This document shows, piece after piece, positions 1-13,290 of a DNA stretch of 64,000 nt. The DNA is from Mrakia gelida (lineage: Eukaryota > Basidiomycota > Tremellomycetes > Cystofilobasidiales > Mrakiaceae). The notes beneath the pieces are model-generated. The model worked only from the letters and a program-made list of their open reading frames with translations, made no database searches and was not told where the DNA came from. The stretch lies in assembly GCA_024345305.1 (NCBI GenBank), contig BRON01000011.1:1-64000 (forward strand). Direction: 5' to 3'. Every line of letters begins with the position of its first letter. Positions within the stretch are counted from its first letter, which is position 1. A program made the translations under genes and the position numbers.

Positions 1-3000
1 CTTCACAACGTGGAACGTGACTCCAGGACGACGAAGAGGGAAGTTGAGCTCGGTGAGGGTTGAGTGAAGGAGTGTTCCGGCGTGTCTCCGTGCTCCCTCA
101 GTCCAGCTGCCGGAGAGAAGGAGGAAGGGAGCTCGCGCGAGTCGAGCGAGGGAGACGTAGCCCATCGACGGCCTCCAATCCGACTGAGTCGCCCAGGTGT
201 GAGCCTCATCCCCGACGAACTGGAGGACTTTCCCTATGGTGCCGAGGGAAGCGAGGTCCTCTCGAAGCTGCTTGTTGCCTAGCTGCTCGATCGAGATGAG
301 GAGGACACCTCGGAGGCTGACGAGAGGGGTTTCGGGAGGGAAGGGGTGGGTGTGGACGTCGAGACTGCTGTTCCGACATCGAGCGTGAAGCGTAGCGAGG
401 ATGGAGCGGAAGGGTGTTATGAAGACGACGAGACGACCAGTAGGGTGACTGCGGTCGAGGAGAGCTCGAAGGAGGGAGAGGAAGGTCTTGCCCGACCCAA
501 CGGGGCTGCTGAGAAGGTAATCGGTTCCTCCGCGGATGATCTTGGCAGCAGCTTCGAGCTGGTTCTCGTAAAGCTCCGCTGATGGGTTGCCGGTCCACTC
601 CCGAAGAAGGCTGGTGATGACGTCCGCTTGGGAGTAGGGAGGAGGAACGAGGAGAGGGGAGGGTTTGGGAGGAACGCGAGGAGGCGGAGGAGGAGGAGGA
701 GGGGGACTGGATCCGTCGAAGTCGTCCATGTCGTCGTCGAAGTCGACACCGTCCGTGAGAGCTTGGAGATCGAGAGGAGTCCGGCTTCTTGAGGATACTT
801 CCACCGCACTTGGTGGAAGAATCGAAATCCTCTCCTCCTCCTCCGAGACTGGATCTCCTCCTCCTGCCGCGTCGTCGCGACTTAGCTCCATCGGCTCGGA
901 TCCTTCGTCGTCGTACCCTGAGACTGGAGGAGGGGAGGGTGGTACTGGTGTGGGACGTTTGAAGAGAGGTTGGGAGGAAGAGAGAGAAGAGGAGGAGGGA
1001 CGCTTGGAGGAGAGCTGAAGAGAAGGAGAGAAAGAGAGACGCGTCAGTCAGGCGAGGGACGTCGACAGAAGAGAGAAGGGAGGAAAGACTCACCGACGGA
1101 TGAGAGCTACGCCCAAGAAACAGATCCAGCCTGTCGGGCAAGCGATCGATCTTGAGAACCTGCGTAGCGGAGGGGGAAGAGGAGGGTTGGTCAGAACGAG
1201 GGGTCGAGTGAAGATCGAGAACGAGCCTGGAGGCGAAGACTCACAGGATCCACTCCCAACGCGAGTTGATACAGGCTCACGACCCTCATCGCATTCGTTG
1301 CATCTCCAAAAGCAGCCAAGTCCCGAATCCCACCACTGGAGTCGGTGTTTCCGTAAGCGGCCTCGTCCGTCTTGAGCGAGTGGCCTCGTTGGCTCGACTG
1401 AGTCTCCAGAGCGACGAGGAGTCCGTTGGCGTCTGATCCGAGGAGAGGGAGGATGATCCGACTGATGAAGACTTCGGCGTGTCGAACCGTTTGGAGCCCG
1501 ACTCCCGACGAGGAGCCTGACAAGACGAAGGCGAGCTTGAGGTGGGATCGGAGGTCGGCGGCGACGATCTGCTTCCCGACACCGTCTGTCCAAAGGAACG
1601 TCCTGAAGGTGGTCTGAACGGCGAGGTTGTTGTCCAGAGGGCTGAGAGAGTGGAGGAGGGAGAGAAGGTAGAGAGCGAAGGGTTGTACGACTCCGAAGAG
1701 CTGGATGACGAGAGGCACGAGGGTCGGAGACACGAAGCGATGGATGGTCTTCGTTCCTGTCTTGTTGACCTCCGTACGAACGGCGAGTCGGTTGGAGGTG
1801 ATGAAGAGAGAGGAGCCGTGGTCGACCGTTCGGGTGAGCTGCTGAGTAACGAGTTCCGAAGCTCGACCTCCAGGGGAGGAGAGGTGGATGGCGACGAGGA
1901 GGTTGAGCTTCGCGGCGGCGAGGGAGTGAAGGAAGGCTCGGGCGTGAGGAAGGTTGAGCTGGGGTTTGAGAGAATCCGAGGGGTTTGAGATCCAGAGCTT
2001 GGAGTTGGAGAGAGAGAGGGAGAGGAGGAGAGCCTGTTGGTTCCGAGGTATCCCGAGCTTGATGCAGTTTGATGGATCCGTGAAGATCGATCCTCCAACC
2101 TCTCCCGCAACTCCTCCGACCGTCACTCCTTCCATCGTTCGGCCAACTGCTGAGAGGTCTGCCGAGAAGGTGAGGGTCTTGATCAAGGAAGCAGCTGATG
2201 CGATGGCTCCCTTGGCTGCGTCGGCGATAGCGGTGAGGGAGATGAAGCGGTTGTAGGAGAGGAGAGGGAGGAGGTGGCCTTCAACTGGGTCGTGGAGGGG
2301 TTGGATGGAGACGACGGGTCCAGCAGCGGTGATGGCGTGGGAGATGGGATAGCGAGTAGCTCGAAGGACGACGAAGGGTGTGACTTGAGCTCCGTTGGGG
2401 TGAGCTGTGACGAGGTCGAAGAGCGGCGAGTCGAGACTGAGAAAGAAGAAAGAGAGAAAGAGAGGTGAGCGACCCGTTTCGAACGCCGAAGCGATCAAGA
2501 CAACAGACTTACCCTCTCGACACTGGCACTGCTCCAACCTCAGCTTCATTCAACTCCCTAACCTCTCCCCATCCAATCTCGTCCAGCACTAGGCGGTAGA
2601 CGACGAGTCGAACGAAGAACTCGCAGGACGCGAGCTGAGGTCCGAACGATCCGATCTCCCGAAAGCCTCCTCCAGCAGCGAGGGAAAGGCAGATTAGGAA
2701 CTGATCTAGGACCATCTGGCCCCGAGGAGGAGTGGATGAGTATCGAGGGGAGTAGATCGCAAGGAGGAACTGGAGGAGGGCGTCCTGAACCTCCTTCGAC
2801 TCCTCGACTCCTCCTCTCCCTCCTCCTCTGACGACCCCGTTCGGCTGGGCGAGGACGTCCCTCTGGAGGACCTGACGGAGGGTGTTGGCTGCGAGTACCA
2901 TCCGCTCGGTGGTGTGGAAGGAGGGAAGGTCGATGGAGGTGGTGAAGGAGGAGGAGGAGGGAGGAGGGGAGATGATTGGAGGAGGTGCGAGCTCGCCCTG

Positions 3001-4990
3001 AGGGATGGGGATGGGGTTTCGGTAGACCGTTGGCGTGACCCTGAGGGCAAAGAGGATGAGCGAGCTTGAATCCCTGCTGTATCGTTTGAGGGTCGAATCC
3101 GCGAGCCGCGGCTTGAAGATCCTCGTCGGTCTTCCCTCCTCGCTCTTCCTCGACCATGTCCTCCGAGATCTGCACCGACCCGTCCCCCATCCCGATCTTC
3201 CTCGCCACAGCAAACTTGCTCGGATTCGTCCCGTACTTCCGAACTCCTAAGGCGAGATCCTGAACGTGGACCCAGACGTTTCGCAGAGGGTCGCGGTCTT
3301 CGATTCGAGTCTTGTCCGAGGATCGGTAGTTGTGGGCGGGGGAGATGGCTGAGCGGAGGACGGCGAGAGGGTAGGGTCGGATGAAGGAGCCGTAGCCGAG
3401 AGGGTTCTGGTAGACTGGCTGTTGGTAGAGGGAATCGTCGAGCTTGTCGCTGGGGGTGGGAAGGGAGGAGAGTATTTCGTTCTGCTGCTCGAGAAGGAAG
3501 GCTGCTGATGCTGAGGAGGGATCCGATCGTGGGACCTTGGGAGGGGGAGGAGGAAAGAGGTTGGTGGAGTCGTGGGAGGGAGGGGGAACGGCGAAAGCGG
3601 GGAGGTGAGCGTCGGGGAAGAGTCGTTGGGAGTAGGCGGGAGTGGGAGCGAGGTTCGTTCCTCCGTGCTTCTTGTGACGATGGCTTCGGAGGGAGTCGCC
3701 ATCCTTGCAGACCACACCACAGCTCCCACACCCTACTCCCATCCTCACGGCGATGCCCTCGACCATAGGGAAGGTCGAGGTGGGCCGTCTGGAGAGGAGC
3801 AGCTGGCTTGCGAGTGTCCGATCGGAGAGGGGATCGTAGATGGAGTGGTGGAGGGAAGGTGCAAGATTGAGGAGATGGGTTGCTTCTTGAACGAGGGTTT
3901 TTCGATGGGAGGAGGAGAGGGAAGGGCAGAACTTGAGTAGATGAGCGGTGAGTCCGGATGGTGCGACTCCTCCTCCGTACGGGTCCTCGTGGGTGGAAAC
4001 GACGAGACCGATCCTCATGTTGATGGCTAGAGAAGCGGCGTGGAGGTTGGTCGTGGCTGAGAGAGAGAGAGAAAGAGAAAGGAAGATCAGGATCGGGAAG
4101 CAAGAGATTGGAGAGAAGGAGATGAAGGACGAACAAGCGAGGCTCTCTCCTTTCCAAAACGCGACAAGTCCTTCCACGTCGAGTTTCCTGAAGCATCCAA
4201 TCCCAGCTTCGTCGTCTCTTGGCACCGATGCTGTTGAGCCTGATGGAAGGAAGAAGGGTTTAAAGATCAGCACAGGTCCATACTCTCGAGCGAGAGAGCA
4301 AACAAGAGTGACCTAGAGAGACTCACCATCGTCCGAAGAGACCTCGCCCTCGACTCCATCCATCCCACATGCAGCACCAACCCCTCCACCTTCCGAAAGG
4401 TTCCTATCCTTCCCACCACCGCCCTCTCTCTCCTCAACAACCTCGCGGTCCTTCCCCTTCCTCGTCCCAAAACCTTCTCCGTCCCCTAGGTGAGTGTTGT
4501 CCTCCTCCTCCTGCTGATCCTGGGTTGGTGGAGGGGGAGCGTCGGGTTGGGGAGAGGGAGAGGGAGAGTGAACGAGAGGGGAAGGGAAGAGCGGATGGAG
4601 AGGTTCGGTGACTGTACACGTCCTCCAGTGTTTGTGTAGGGCGAAGGGCTTGGAGCATCGGTGGGGGTTGGAGTGAGGTCGAGGGCAGGTCAGAGAACCA
4701 TCGTCTCCACGAAGAACTGAGCGGGGAGGTTGGGACAGAGGGAGGGAGGAAAGAGAGAGGGAGGGAAGGAGATGAGCTTCGTGCTTCGTTCAGTGAGAAG
4801 CGAGACGTATGGAGAAAGAGGGAGCTCACCTTGGAAACCTCCAGCAAGGAGAACTTCAGTTTGGTGCCGATCCTTGATGTGCTGAGTGACCTTAGAGAGA
4901 GAGGAGAAAGGTGAGAGGCCGTGGCAGATAGCTCTCGGGCACGGGAAGCTCATATGCTCAAGCACGAACGAGAGAAGGCCAATCAAGAGT
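1..4990 (-). pseudogene. OrsD/RecQ-like helicase gene, copy 1, frameshifted
   Basis: This is the same gene as in copy 2, seen from the helicase Walker A exon (about 1-1020) back to the N-terminal C2H2 finger near 4850-4960. The middle conserved exon (about 2520-4060) carries a 2-nt deletion near 3131: copy 1 reads GGTCTTCCCTCC where the other copies read GGTCCCTTCCCTCC. The deletion shifts the frame between the OrsD-like part and the middle region, so this copy is probably not able to make the full protein unless splicing differs. The C-terminal exons are outside the window. Function, if any, would be as described for copy 2. The assignment rests on near identity to copy 2. Confidence 0.7.
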
Positions 4991-6611
4991 CAGAACAAAA
5001 CCAAGTGGTGCGTGGATGGTGTGGGAGGATGGGTGTAGGCGAGAGGAGCATACGTGATCAAAGAAAGAACCTGAGAGTGCAAGGGGAAGGAGGAAGAGCG
5101 AGTGAAGTGAAGGGAAGGACGATGGTCAGCTCGGGCTCGCAACTCCTCCTTCCTTCTTCGTTCCCCCTCCCTTCCCTCCCCTTCCAAAGGCAGATCACAC
5201 CTCATCCGACCTTTCCCTACCCCCACCTCCATAGCAGAAAGCAAAAGACTCACTTGAATCCTACGAGAAGGTCTCTCGAGCGCTCGTTCAGCGAGGGTTC
5301 CAAAGGGGAAGGAGGTTTGGCTGAGGTCGCTTTCGAAGGAAGCTCGAGAGGGTTGTGACAGTAGATCGGGTCCGTTGGATGGATAGAAGTAGAGGAGGAG
5401 TGGGGGAGAAGTCCCTGGTAGAGAGGGAAGGGGAGGAAAGAGGGTCAGCACCGAGCTCGCTCGTGGAGGAGGGAAGGGAAGGAGGAGGGGAAGACCGAGT
5501 CATGAGCAAGCGGGCGAGCTCCTCCCTCCTTCCTTCCAACGAGAGACCTTCCCAGCATACATCCACGTTCTCAGTGGGTTCTATACACCCCAGAGGATAC
5601 ACTCCCAACATAGAAGCTCGAGAGAAAGGACTCTCCTTCCTTTGCGAGAGGAGGAGGGGTTAAGGAAAGGGAAGCGATAAGGGAGCGATAAGGTGAGGGA
5701 GCTCACCAAGTCTGCCGTTCAAGCACTGCTCCAGTGGGTCCTGGGGAGGGAGGCTAGTCCCTCGTAGGAGCTGACAAGTTGGTGGTAGGGGAAGTGGGAA
5801 ATGGAAAGGAAGGTGTCAAGGGAAGAGGTCGATGTCGATGTGGTTGGGGGAGAGAGCAGTTCCGCGACTTCTCCTCGAAGACACGCGATTGACTTGGAGC
5901 TCGTCCCCTTCGGTCCACAGCTTTGTAGATCCACCAATTTATGAAACCACCCTCCCATCGCCCAGGTCGATCCTAGAGTATCAAAGAGGCAGGAGGTCCA
6001 GGAAGAGTGCAGCTGCTGTTGTAGGAGGTAAGCGAGAGAGCAGGGAGAGAAGGGAGGAGGTCGATGTTGAGCTTGAACGAACGGAACGCTCCTTCTTCCA
6101 TCGGCAGGTTCGTCGCTGCTGTGAGGGGGTCGTTGCAGTAAATCCAAACCTGAGAAGTAGGGTTAGAGAACACGATCCCCCTTCGAGCGAGCAGGTTTTC
6201 CTGCTAAGAAGGCTCACAGCTCCATGGGCGAGAGGAGAAGGAGCTCAGAGGTGAGCTTGAGCTCATACCTTTCAACCTCGAGACGTCGGCAAATCTTCAC
6301 TCTAAAGCTAAGCCCTTTTTACGGGACATACTAGAGCTATGTACCAACGACTCCAGCTGTTTACAATCTGCGGTTTTGGTCTCGAGTATACATAGAAGCT
6401 GAAAGAGAGAGGATGGAGCTCCTCCGAAAAGAACTCGCGGAAGTCAGCTCGAGCTCGCCCTCTCCTTCGTTTTGAGGTACCTCTCGGGAGAATAGCTGTC
6501 GACGATGCAGATCTTCTCGTACGGAGCCGTGCTTCTGATACATTGTGCTTCATAGGTAGATCTCGCTGGTCGTTCTTCCCGTTTGCGATTTGATGGAAAG
6601 GGGAGGGAGAA

Positions 6612-6735
6612 CGAAGCGACGCAAAGTCCGTATCCCTCGGCAAGCCTGTTGGAACGCTCGAGGGATACGGATCCGTATCCCTGGGGATACGGAAACGGCC
6701 GTTCCAACGCGTTGGAACGGGGCGCATACCGTTAG
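6612..6735. repeat. Terminal palindrome block of copy 1
   Basis: The variable arm unit reads CCGTATCCCTC and appears in the order plus, minus, plus, minus (about 6628, 6658, 6673 and 6684), with a BamHI-like GGATCC at the centre of the middle palindrome. It is followed by the constant 22-nt palindrome built on CCGTTCCAACG (6699-6720), an 11-nt spacer ending CGCATACCG, and TTAG at 6732-6735. It could form a multi-stem or cruciform structure. Confidence 0.85.
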
Positions 6736-6749
6736 GAGGACACGAGTTA

Positions 6750-9700
6750 CTACGTAGGGCGAGAGACAGTCTTGTAGAACCAGAGGAGGAGAAGAGCAGC
6801 GTTGGTGAAAGGAAGTGTAGGGGAGAGCAAACCTAGCCAGAACGAGAACTCCACGTCCTTCTCCTTCGTGATCTTCCACTTGTAATATTCCCTCGTCCCC
6901 AGCAGTATCCCTTCTCCGTCAGACACCCACCCCCAGTCTGATCCAATCCTCCCCTCCTCGATAGCCCTCTCCCTCCAACTCCGATCCCGGAACAGCTGCA
7001 TGCAAAGAGGAACAACCATCTTCGCAGCTCTGAACGGACACCCTCCTCCCATCCCACCCTCCGCCGCCTCCTCGTGCAGCGAGATAGGGAAGAGGCATCC
7101 AAAACAGCAGTTGGAGTAGGTAGAGCGTTGAGCGGTAAGGACTGCGCATGTCTCGAGACTCCTCCAGTTGCAGCCAGTACAGTACGAGCACCTGCGAGAG
7201 AAGAGAAGAAAGCGACGTCAGAACGCGTCGCGGTCAAGAAGGAGAGGCAAACAGAATCGAAAACGTACTCTTTCTTCTTGCTGGGGCATCCGTACTTGTG
7301 GAGTGAGGTGGCGTTGGGAGAGAGTTGAGTGGTTGGGTGAAGGAGGATGCACGACGAGCAGAGGGAGTCGAGGGTTCGGAGGAGATGGGCAAGTTCGTCG
7401 TGGAGGATGTTTGCTTGAGTATGGAGCTGACGGGATTGGAGGTAGGCTTCGGGGATCTCGGAGGAGTGAGGGATGGTAGGGAAGAGAGAGCTGATGAGGG
7501 GAGGAGAGATGGCTGAGGGGAGGAGGTTGGTGGTTCGGTGGGAGGGGAGGGAGGGAGATTGAGGAGGGGCAACGCGACGACGACGACATTCCGTACAGAG
7601 CCCACAGTCTCCCGACGAGAAATCGTTGAGCTGCTCCTCCAGTGCTTTGGCAATGCAGCTGTTTGGAGAGCGGAAGCGAGGGTCGAACCCGTTTGGGTGG
7701 TCGACAAAAAAGAAAAGCGGCGACTTCTTCCGTTGGAAGTCCCAGACGACGGTCTCCCAGTCTCGACCTCGACCTCCTCCCTGAACGCGCTCGGAGACTG
7801 TCCATCCTTTTGGGTGAGGAAGGAAGATGACGAGGTTGCATTGCTGGAAGAGGAAGGAAGAGAGTTCGGTTGTTGTTCTCGTCCTGACCCGACGCGACGC
7901 AAGGGGGGTTGTGTTTGACTCACCGGACAGTCCAGAGCTTGAATCCCCGCTGTTGTGCAGAACAGGTAGTCGATCCTTCCGGCTTCCCAATCCCTGCTCG
8001 TTCCATCCATCTTCCTTGTCTCCTCCACACCCGTCACCGCGTAGTAGACCTCCGTCCTCACCTCGACACCCTTCCTCTCCGCCTCCTCAACCAGCCTTCC
8101 TCGTAGCGCGTCCAGCTCCTTCTTGGTGAATCCAAAGATGATGACTGGAGCTCTAGGAGCAGAGAGGTGACCGTTCCCGAAAGTATCCATCATCGTCTTG
8201 AAGACGTCGTCGCTGGAGTCCAGCTTCACAACGTGGAACGTGACTCCAGGACGACGAAGAGGGAAGTTGAGCTCGGTGAGGGTTGAGTGAAGGAGTGTTC
8301 CGGCGTGTCTCCGTGCTCCCTCAGTCCAGCTGCCGGAGAGAAGGAGGAAGGGAGCTCGCGCGAGTCGAGCGAGGGAGACGTAGCCCATCGACGGCCTCCA
8401 ATCCGACTGAGTCGCCCAGGTGTGAGCCTCATCCCCGACGAACTGGAGGACCTTCCCTATGGTGCCGAGGGAAACGAGGTCCTCTCGAAGCTGCTTGTTG
8501 CCTAGCTGCTCGATCGAGATGAGGAGGACACCTCGGAGGCTGACGAGAGGGGTTTCGGGAGGGAAGGGGTGGGTGTGGACGTCGAGACTGCTGTTCCGAC
8601 ATCGAGCGTGAAGCGTAGCGAGGATGGAGCGGAAGGGTGTTATGAAGACGACGAGACGACCAGTAGGGTGACTGCGGTCGAGGAGAGCTCGAAGGAGGGA
8701 GAGGAAGGTCTTGCCCGACCCAACGGGGCTGCTGAGAAGGTAATCGGTTCCTCCGCGGATGATCTTGGCAGCAGCTTCGAGCTGGTTTTGGTAAAGCTCC
8801 GCTGATGGGTTGCCGGTCCACTCCCGAAGAAGGCTGGTGATGACGTCCGCTTGGGAGTAGGGAGGAGGAACGAGGAGAGGGGAGGGTTCGGGATGAACGC
8901 GAGGAGGCGGAGGAGGAGGAGGAGGGGGACTGGATCCGTCGAAGTCGTCCATGTCGTCGTCGAAGTCGACACCGTCCGTGAGAGCTTGGAGATCGAGAGG
9001 AGTCCGGCTTCTTGAGGATACTTCCACCGCACTTGATGAAAGAATCGAACTCCTCTCCTCCTCCAAGACTGGGTCTCTCGCGCTGTCTCCTCCTCCTGAC
9101 GCGTCGTCTCGACTTAGCTCCATCGGCTCGGATCCTTCGTCGTCGTACCCTGAGACTGGAGGAGGGGAGGGTGGTGCTGGTGTGGGACGTTTGAAGAGAG
9201 GTTGGGAGGAAGAGAGAGAAGAGGAGGAGGGACGCTTGGAGGAGAGCTGAAGAGAAGGAGAGGAAGAGAGACGCGTCAGTCAGGCGAGGGACGTCGCCAG
9301 AAGAGAGAACGGAGGAAGGACTCACCGACGGATGAGAGCTACGCCCAAGAAACAGATCCAGCCTGTCGGGCAAGCGATCGATCTTGAGAACCTGCGTAGC
9401 GGAGGGGGAAGAGGAGGGTTGGTCAGAACGAGGGGTCGCGTGAAGATCGAGAGAACGAACATGGAGGCAAAGACTCACAGGATCCACTCCCAACGCGAGT
9501 TGATACAGGCTCACGACCCTCATCGCATTCGTCGCGTCTCCAAAAGCAGCCAAGTCCCGAATCCCACCACTGGAGTCGGTGTTTCCGTAAGCGGCCTCGT
9601 CCGTCTTGAGCGAGTGGCCTCGTTGGCTCGACTGAGTCTCCAGAGCGACGAGGAGTCCGTTGGCGTCTGATCCGAGGAGAGGGAGGATGATCCGACTGAT

Positions 9701-12700
9701 GAAGACTTCGGCGTGTCGAACCGTTTGGAGCCCGACTCCCGACGAGGAGCCTGACAAGACGAAGGCGAGCTTGAGGTGGGATCGGAGGTCGGCGGCGACG
9801 ATCTGCTTCCCGACACCGTCTGTCCAAAGGAACGTCCTGAAGGTGGTCTGAACGGCGAGGTTGTTGTCCAGAGGGCTGAGAGAGTGGAGGAGGGAGAGAA
9901 GGTAGAGAGCGAAGGGTTGTACGACTCCGAAGAGCTGGATGACGAGAGGCACGAGGGTCGGAGACACGAAGCGATGGATGGTCTTCGTTCCTGTCTTGTT
10001 GACCTCCGTACGAATGGCGAGTCGGTTGGAGGTGATGAAGAGAGAGGAACCGTGGTCGACCGTTCGGGTGAGCTGCTGAGTAACGAGTTCCGAAGCTCGA
10101 CCTCCAGGGGAGGAGAGGTGGATGGCGACGAGGACGTTGAGCTTCGCGGCGGCGAGGGAGTGAAGGAAGGCTCGGGCGTGAGGAAGGTTGAGCTGGGGTT
10201 TGAGAGGATCCGAGGGGTTTGAGATCCAGAGCTTGGAGTTGGAGAGAGAGAGGGAGAGGAGGAGAGCCTGTTGGTTCCGAGGTATCCCGAGCTTGATGCA
10301 GTTCGATGGATCCGTGAAGATCGATCCCCCAACCTCTCCCGCAACTCCTCCGACCGTCACTCCTTTCATCGTTCGGCCAACTGCTGAGAGGTCCGCCGAG
10401 AAGGTGAGGGTCTTGATCGAGGAAGTAGCTGATGCGATGGCTCCCTTGGCTGCGTCGGCAATAGCGGTGAGGGAGATGAAGCGGTTGTAGGAGAGGAGAG
10501 GGAGGAGGTGGCCTTCGACTGGGTCGTGGAGGGGTTGGATGGAGACGACGGGTCCAGCAGCGGTGATGGCGTGGGAGATGGGATAGCGAGTAGCTCGAAG
10601 GACGACAAAGGGTGTGACTTGAGCTCCGTTGGGGTGAGCTGTGACGAGTTCAAAGAGCGGCGAGTCGAGACTGAGAAAGAAGAAAGAGAGAGGTGAGCGA
10701 CGCGTTTCGAACCCCAAAGCGATCAAGACAACCGACTTACCCTCTCGACACTAGCACTGCTCCAGCCTCAGCTTCATCCAACTCCCTAACCTCTCCCCAT
10801 CCAATCTCGTCCAGCACTAGGCGGTAGACGACGAGTCGAACGAAGAACTCGCAGGACGCGAGCTGAGGTCCGAACGATCCGATCTCCCGAAAGCCTCCTC
10901 CAGCAGCAAGGGAAAGGCAGATTAGGAACTGATCTAGGACCATCTGGCCCCGAGGAGGAGTGGATGAGTATCGAGGGGAGTAGATCGCAAGGAGGAACTG
11001 GAGGAGGGCGTCCTGAACCTCCTTTGACTCCTCGACTCCTCCTCTCCCTTCTCCTCCGACGACCCCGTTCGGCTGGGTGAGGACGTCCCTCTGGAGGACT
11101 TGACGGAGGGTGTTGGCTGCGAGTACCATCCGCTCGGTGGTGTGGAAGGAGGGAAGGTCGATGGAGGTGGTGAAGGAGCAGGAGGAGGGAGGAGGGGAGA
11201 TGATTGGAGGAGGTGCGAGCTCGCCCTGAGGGATGGGGATGGGGTTTCGGTAGACCGTTGGCGTGACCCTGAGGGCAAAGAGGATGAGCGAGCTTGAATC
11301 CCTGCTGTATCGTTTGAGGGTCGAATCCGCGAGCCGCGGCTTGAAGATCCTTGTCGGTCCCTTCCCTCCTCGCTCTTCGTCGACCATGTCCTCCGAGATC
11401 TGCACCGACCCGTCCCCCATCCCGATCTTCCTCGCCACAGCAAACTCGCTCGGATTCGTCCCGTACTTCCGAACCCCTAAGGCGAGATCCTGAACGTGGA
11501 CCCAGACGTTTCGCAGAGGGTCGCGGTCCTCGATTCGAGTCTTGTCCGAGGACCGGTAGTTGTGGGCGGGGGAGATGGCTGAGCGGAGGACGGCGAGAGG
11601 GTAGGGTTGGATGAAGGAGCCGTAGCCGAGAGGGTTCTGGTAGACTGGTTGGTGGTAGAGGGAATTGTCGAGCTTGTCGCTGGGGGTGGGAAGGGAGGAG
11701 AGTATCTCGTTCTGCTGCTCGAGAAGGAAGGCTGCTGATGCTGAGGAGGGATCCGATCGTGGGACCTTGGGAGGGGGAGGAGGAACGAGGTTGATGGAGT
11801 TGTGAGACGGAGGAGGAACGGCGAAGGCGGGGAGGTGAGCGTCGGGGAAGAGTCGTTGGGAGTGAACGGAAGCGGAGGAGAGATTCGTTCCTCCGTGCTT
11901 CTTGTGACGGTGGCTTCGGAGGGAGTCGCCATCCTTGCAGACCACACCACAGCTCCCACACCCTACTCCCATCCTCACGGCGATGCCCTCGACCATAGGG
12001 AAGGTCGAGGTGGACCGTCTCGAGAGGAGCAGCTGACTTGCGAGTTTCCGATCGGAGAGGGGAGCGTAGATGGAGTGCTTGAAGGAGTTCGCGAGGTTCA
12101 GGAGGAGGGTTGCTTCTCGGACGAGGGTTTTTCGATGGGAGGAGGAGAGGGAAGGGCAGAACTTGAGTAGGTGAGCGGTGAGTCCGGATGGTGCGACTCC
12201 TCCTCCGTACGGGTCCTCGTGGGTGGAAACGACGAGACCGATCCTCATGTTGATGGCTAGAGAAGCGGCGTGGAGGTTGGTCGTGGCTGAGAGAGAGAGA
12301 GAAAAAGAAAGGAAGATCAGGATCGGGAAGCAAGAGATTGGAGAGAAGGAGATGAAGGACGAACAAGCGAGGCTCTCTCCTTTCCAAAACGCGACAAGTC
12401 CTTCCACGTCGAGTTTCCTGAAGCATCCAATCCCAGCTTCGTCGTCTCTTGGCACCGATGCTGTTGAGCCTGATGGAAGGAAGAAGGGTTTAAAGATCAG
12501 CACAGGTCCATACTCTCGAGCGAGAGAGCAAACGAGAGTGACGGAACAGGACGCGAGAGACTCACCATCGTCCGAAGAGACCTCACCGACGACTCCATCC
12601 ATCCCACATGCAGCACCAACTCCTCCATCTTCCGAAAGGTTCCAATCCTCCCCACCACTACCCTCTCTCCCATCAACAACCTCGCGTTCCTTCCCCTTCC

Positions 12701-13290
12701 TCGTCCCACTCGAGCTCGACCCACTCGCAATCTCTCCAACTCCCTCGCCACCACCTCCCTCGGTCTCTCCCTCTCCCTCCCCCTCGTCCATCCCATAACC
12801 AAAACCTTCCCCGTCCCCTAGGTGAGCGTTCTCCTCCTCCTCCTCCTGATCCTGGGTTGGCAGAGGGGGAGTGTCGGGTTGGGGAGAGGGAGATGGAGAG
12901 TGAACGAGAGGAGAAGGGAAGAGCGGGTGGAGAGGTTCGGTGAGGATGCAGATCTTCCAGTGCTTATGAAACGCGTTTGGGGTACGGGAAAAGTGAGGTT
13001 CCGAGTGAGGTCGAGGGCAGGAGAACGATCTGTTGGTTCCACGCGGCACTGAGAGGGATGGGGGAGGGAGAACGAGAGGAAGGGAGGAACGGGATGAGTG
13101 TTGGGCTTGAACGGAACCTACACGGAGAAGATGTGTGCAAGCGCACCTTTGAGACCTCCAGCAAGACGAATTTCAGCTTGATGAACATCCTTCACATGCT
13201 GGGTGAGTTTAGCAAGGGTGGAGAAGGGTGAGAGGGCATGGCAGATCGCTCTTGAGCATGGGAAGCTCATCTGCTCGAGCACGAACGAGA
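6750..13290 (-). CDS. OrsD-like / RecQ-like DEAH helicase, multi-exon (5' end uncertain)
   Basis: Probably a DNA helicase of the fungal telomere-linked RecQ type. Minus-strand reading: an N-terminal C2H2 finger near 13270-13160 (MSFPCSRAICHALSPF, then H-x4-H); a second Cys/His cluster near 13000; an OrsD-like segment in the exon 10741-12286, with the finger CGSCGVVCKDGDSLRSH then HKKH; a middle exon 9479-10670; a small exon 9326-9391; the helicase exon 7924-9246 with Walker A VGSGKT, RecQ-type motif II DEAHTWATQSDWRP and motif III LLSGSWT; exon 7270-7883 with CGLCTEC and CSSC; and the last exon 6750-7190 with CSYCTGCNW and CCFGC. GT/AG borders fit each named intron. Exons between 12286 and 13290, and possible further 5' exons up to about 14860, are not settled. 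This appears to be the only possibly intact copy in the window. Confidence 0.7.

Larger units (their letters stand above)
1..6735 (-). mobile_element. Repeat element copy 1 (left end outside window)
   Basis: Bases 1-6735 match 8223-15037 almost base for base, so this is a second copy of the same element. Its left part lies outside the window and its right end is the palindrome block plus TTAG at 6732-6735. The coding sense is on the minus strand. The next element starts directly at 6736 with no spacer. The copy begins inside the RecQ-like helicase exon and runs through the middle region, the OrsD-like region and the finger-coding 5' part. Confidence 0.85.

Noticed and set aside
206..1141. Long alternative-frame open frames through the array, on both strands, as separate genes
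   Set aside because: The array is stop-poor in several frames because of its purine bias; only one frame per exon carries motifs and fits GT/AG borders.
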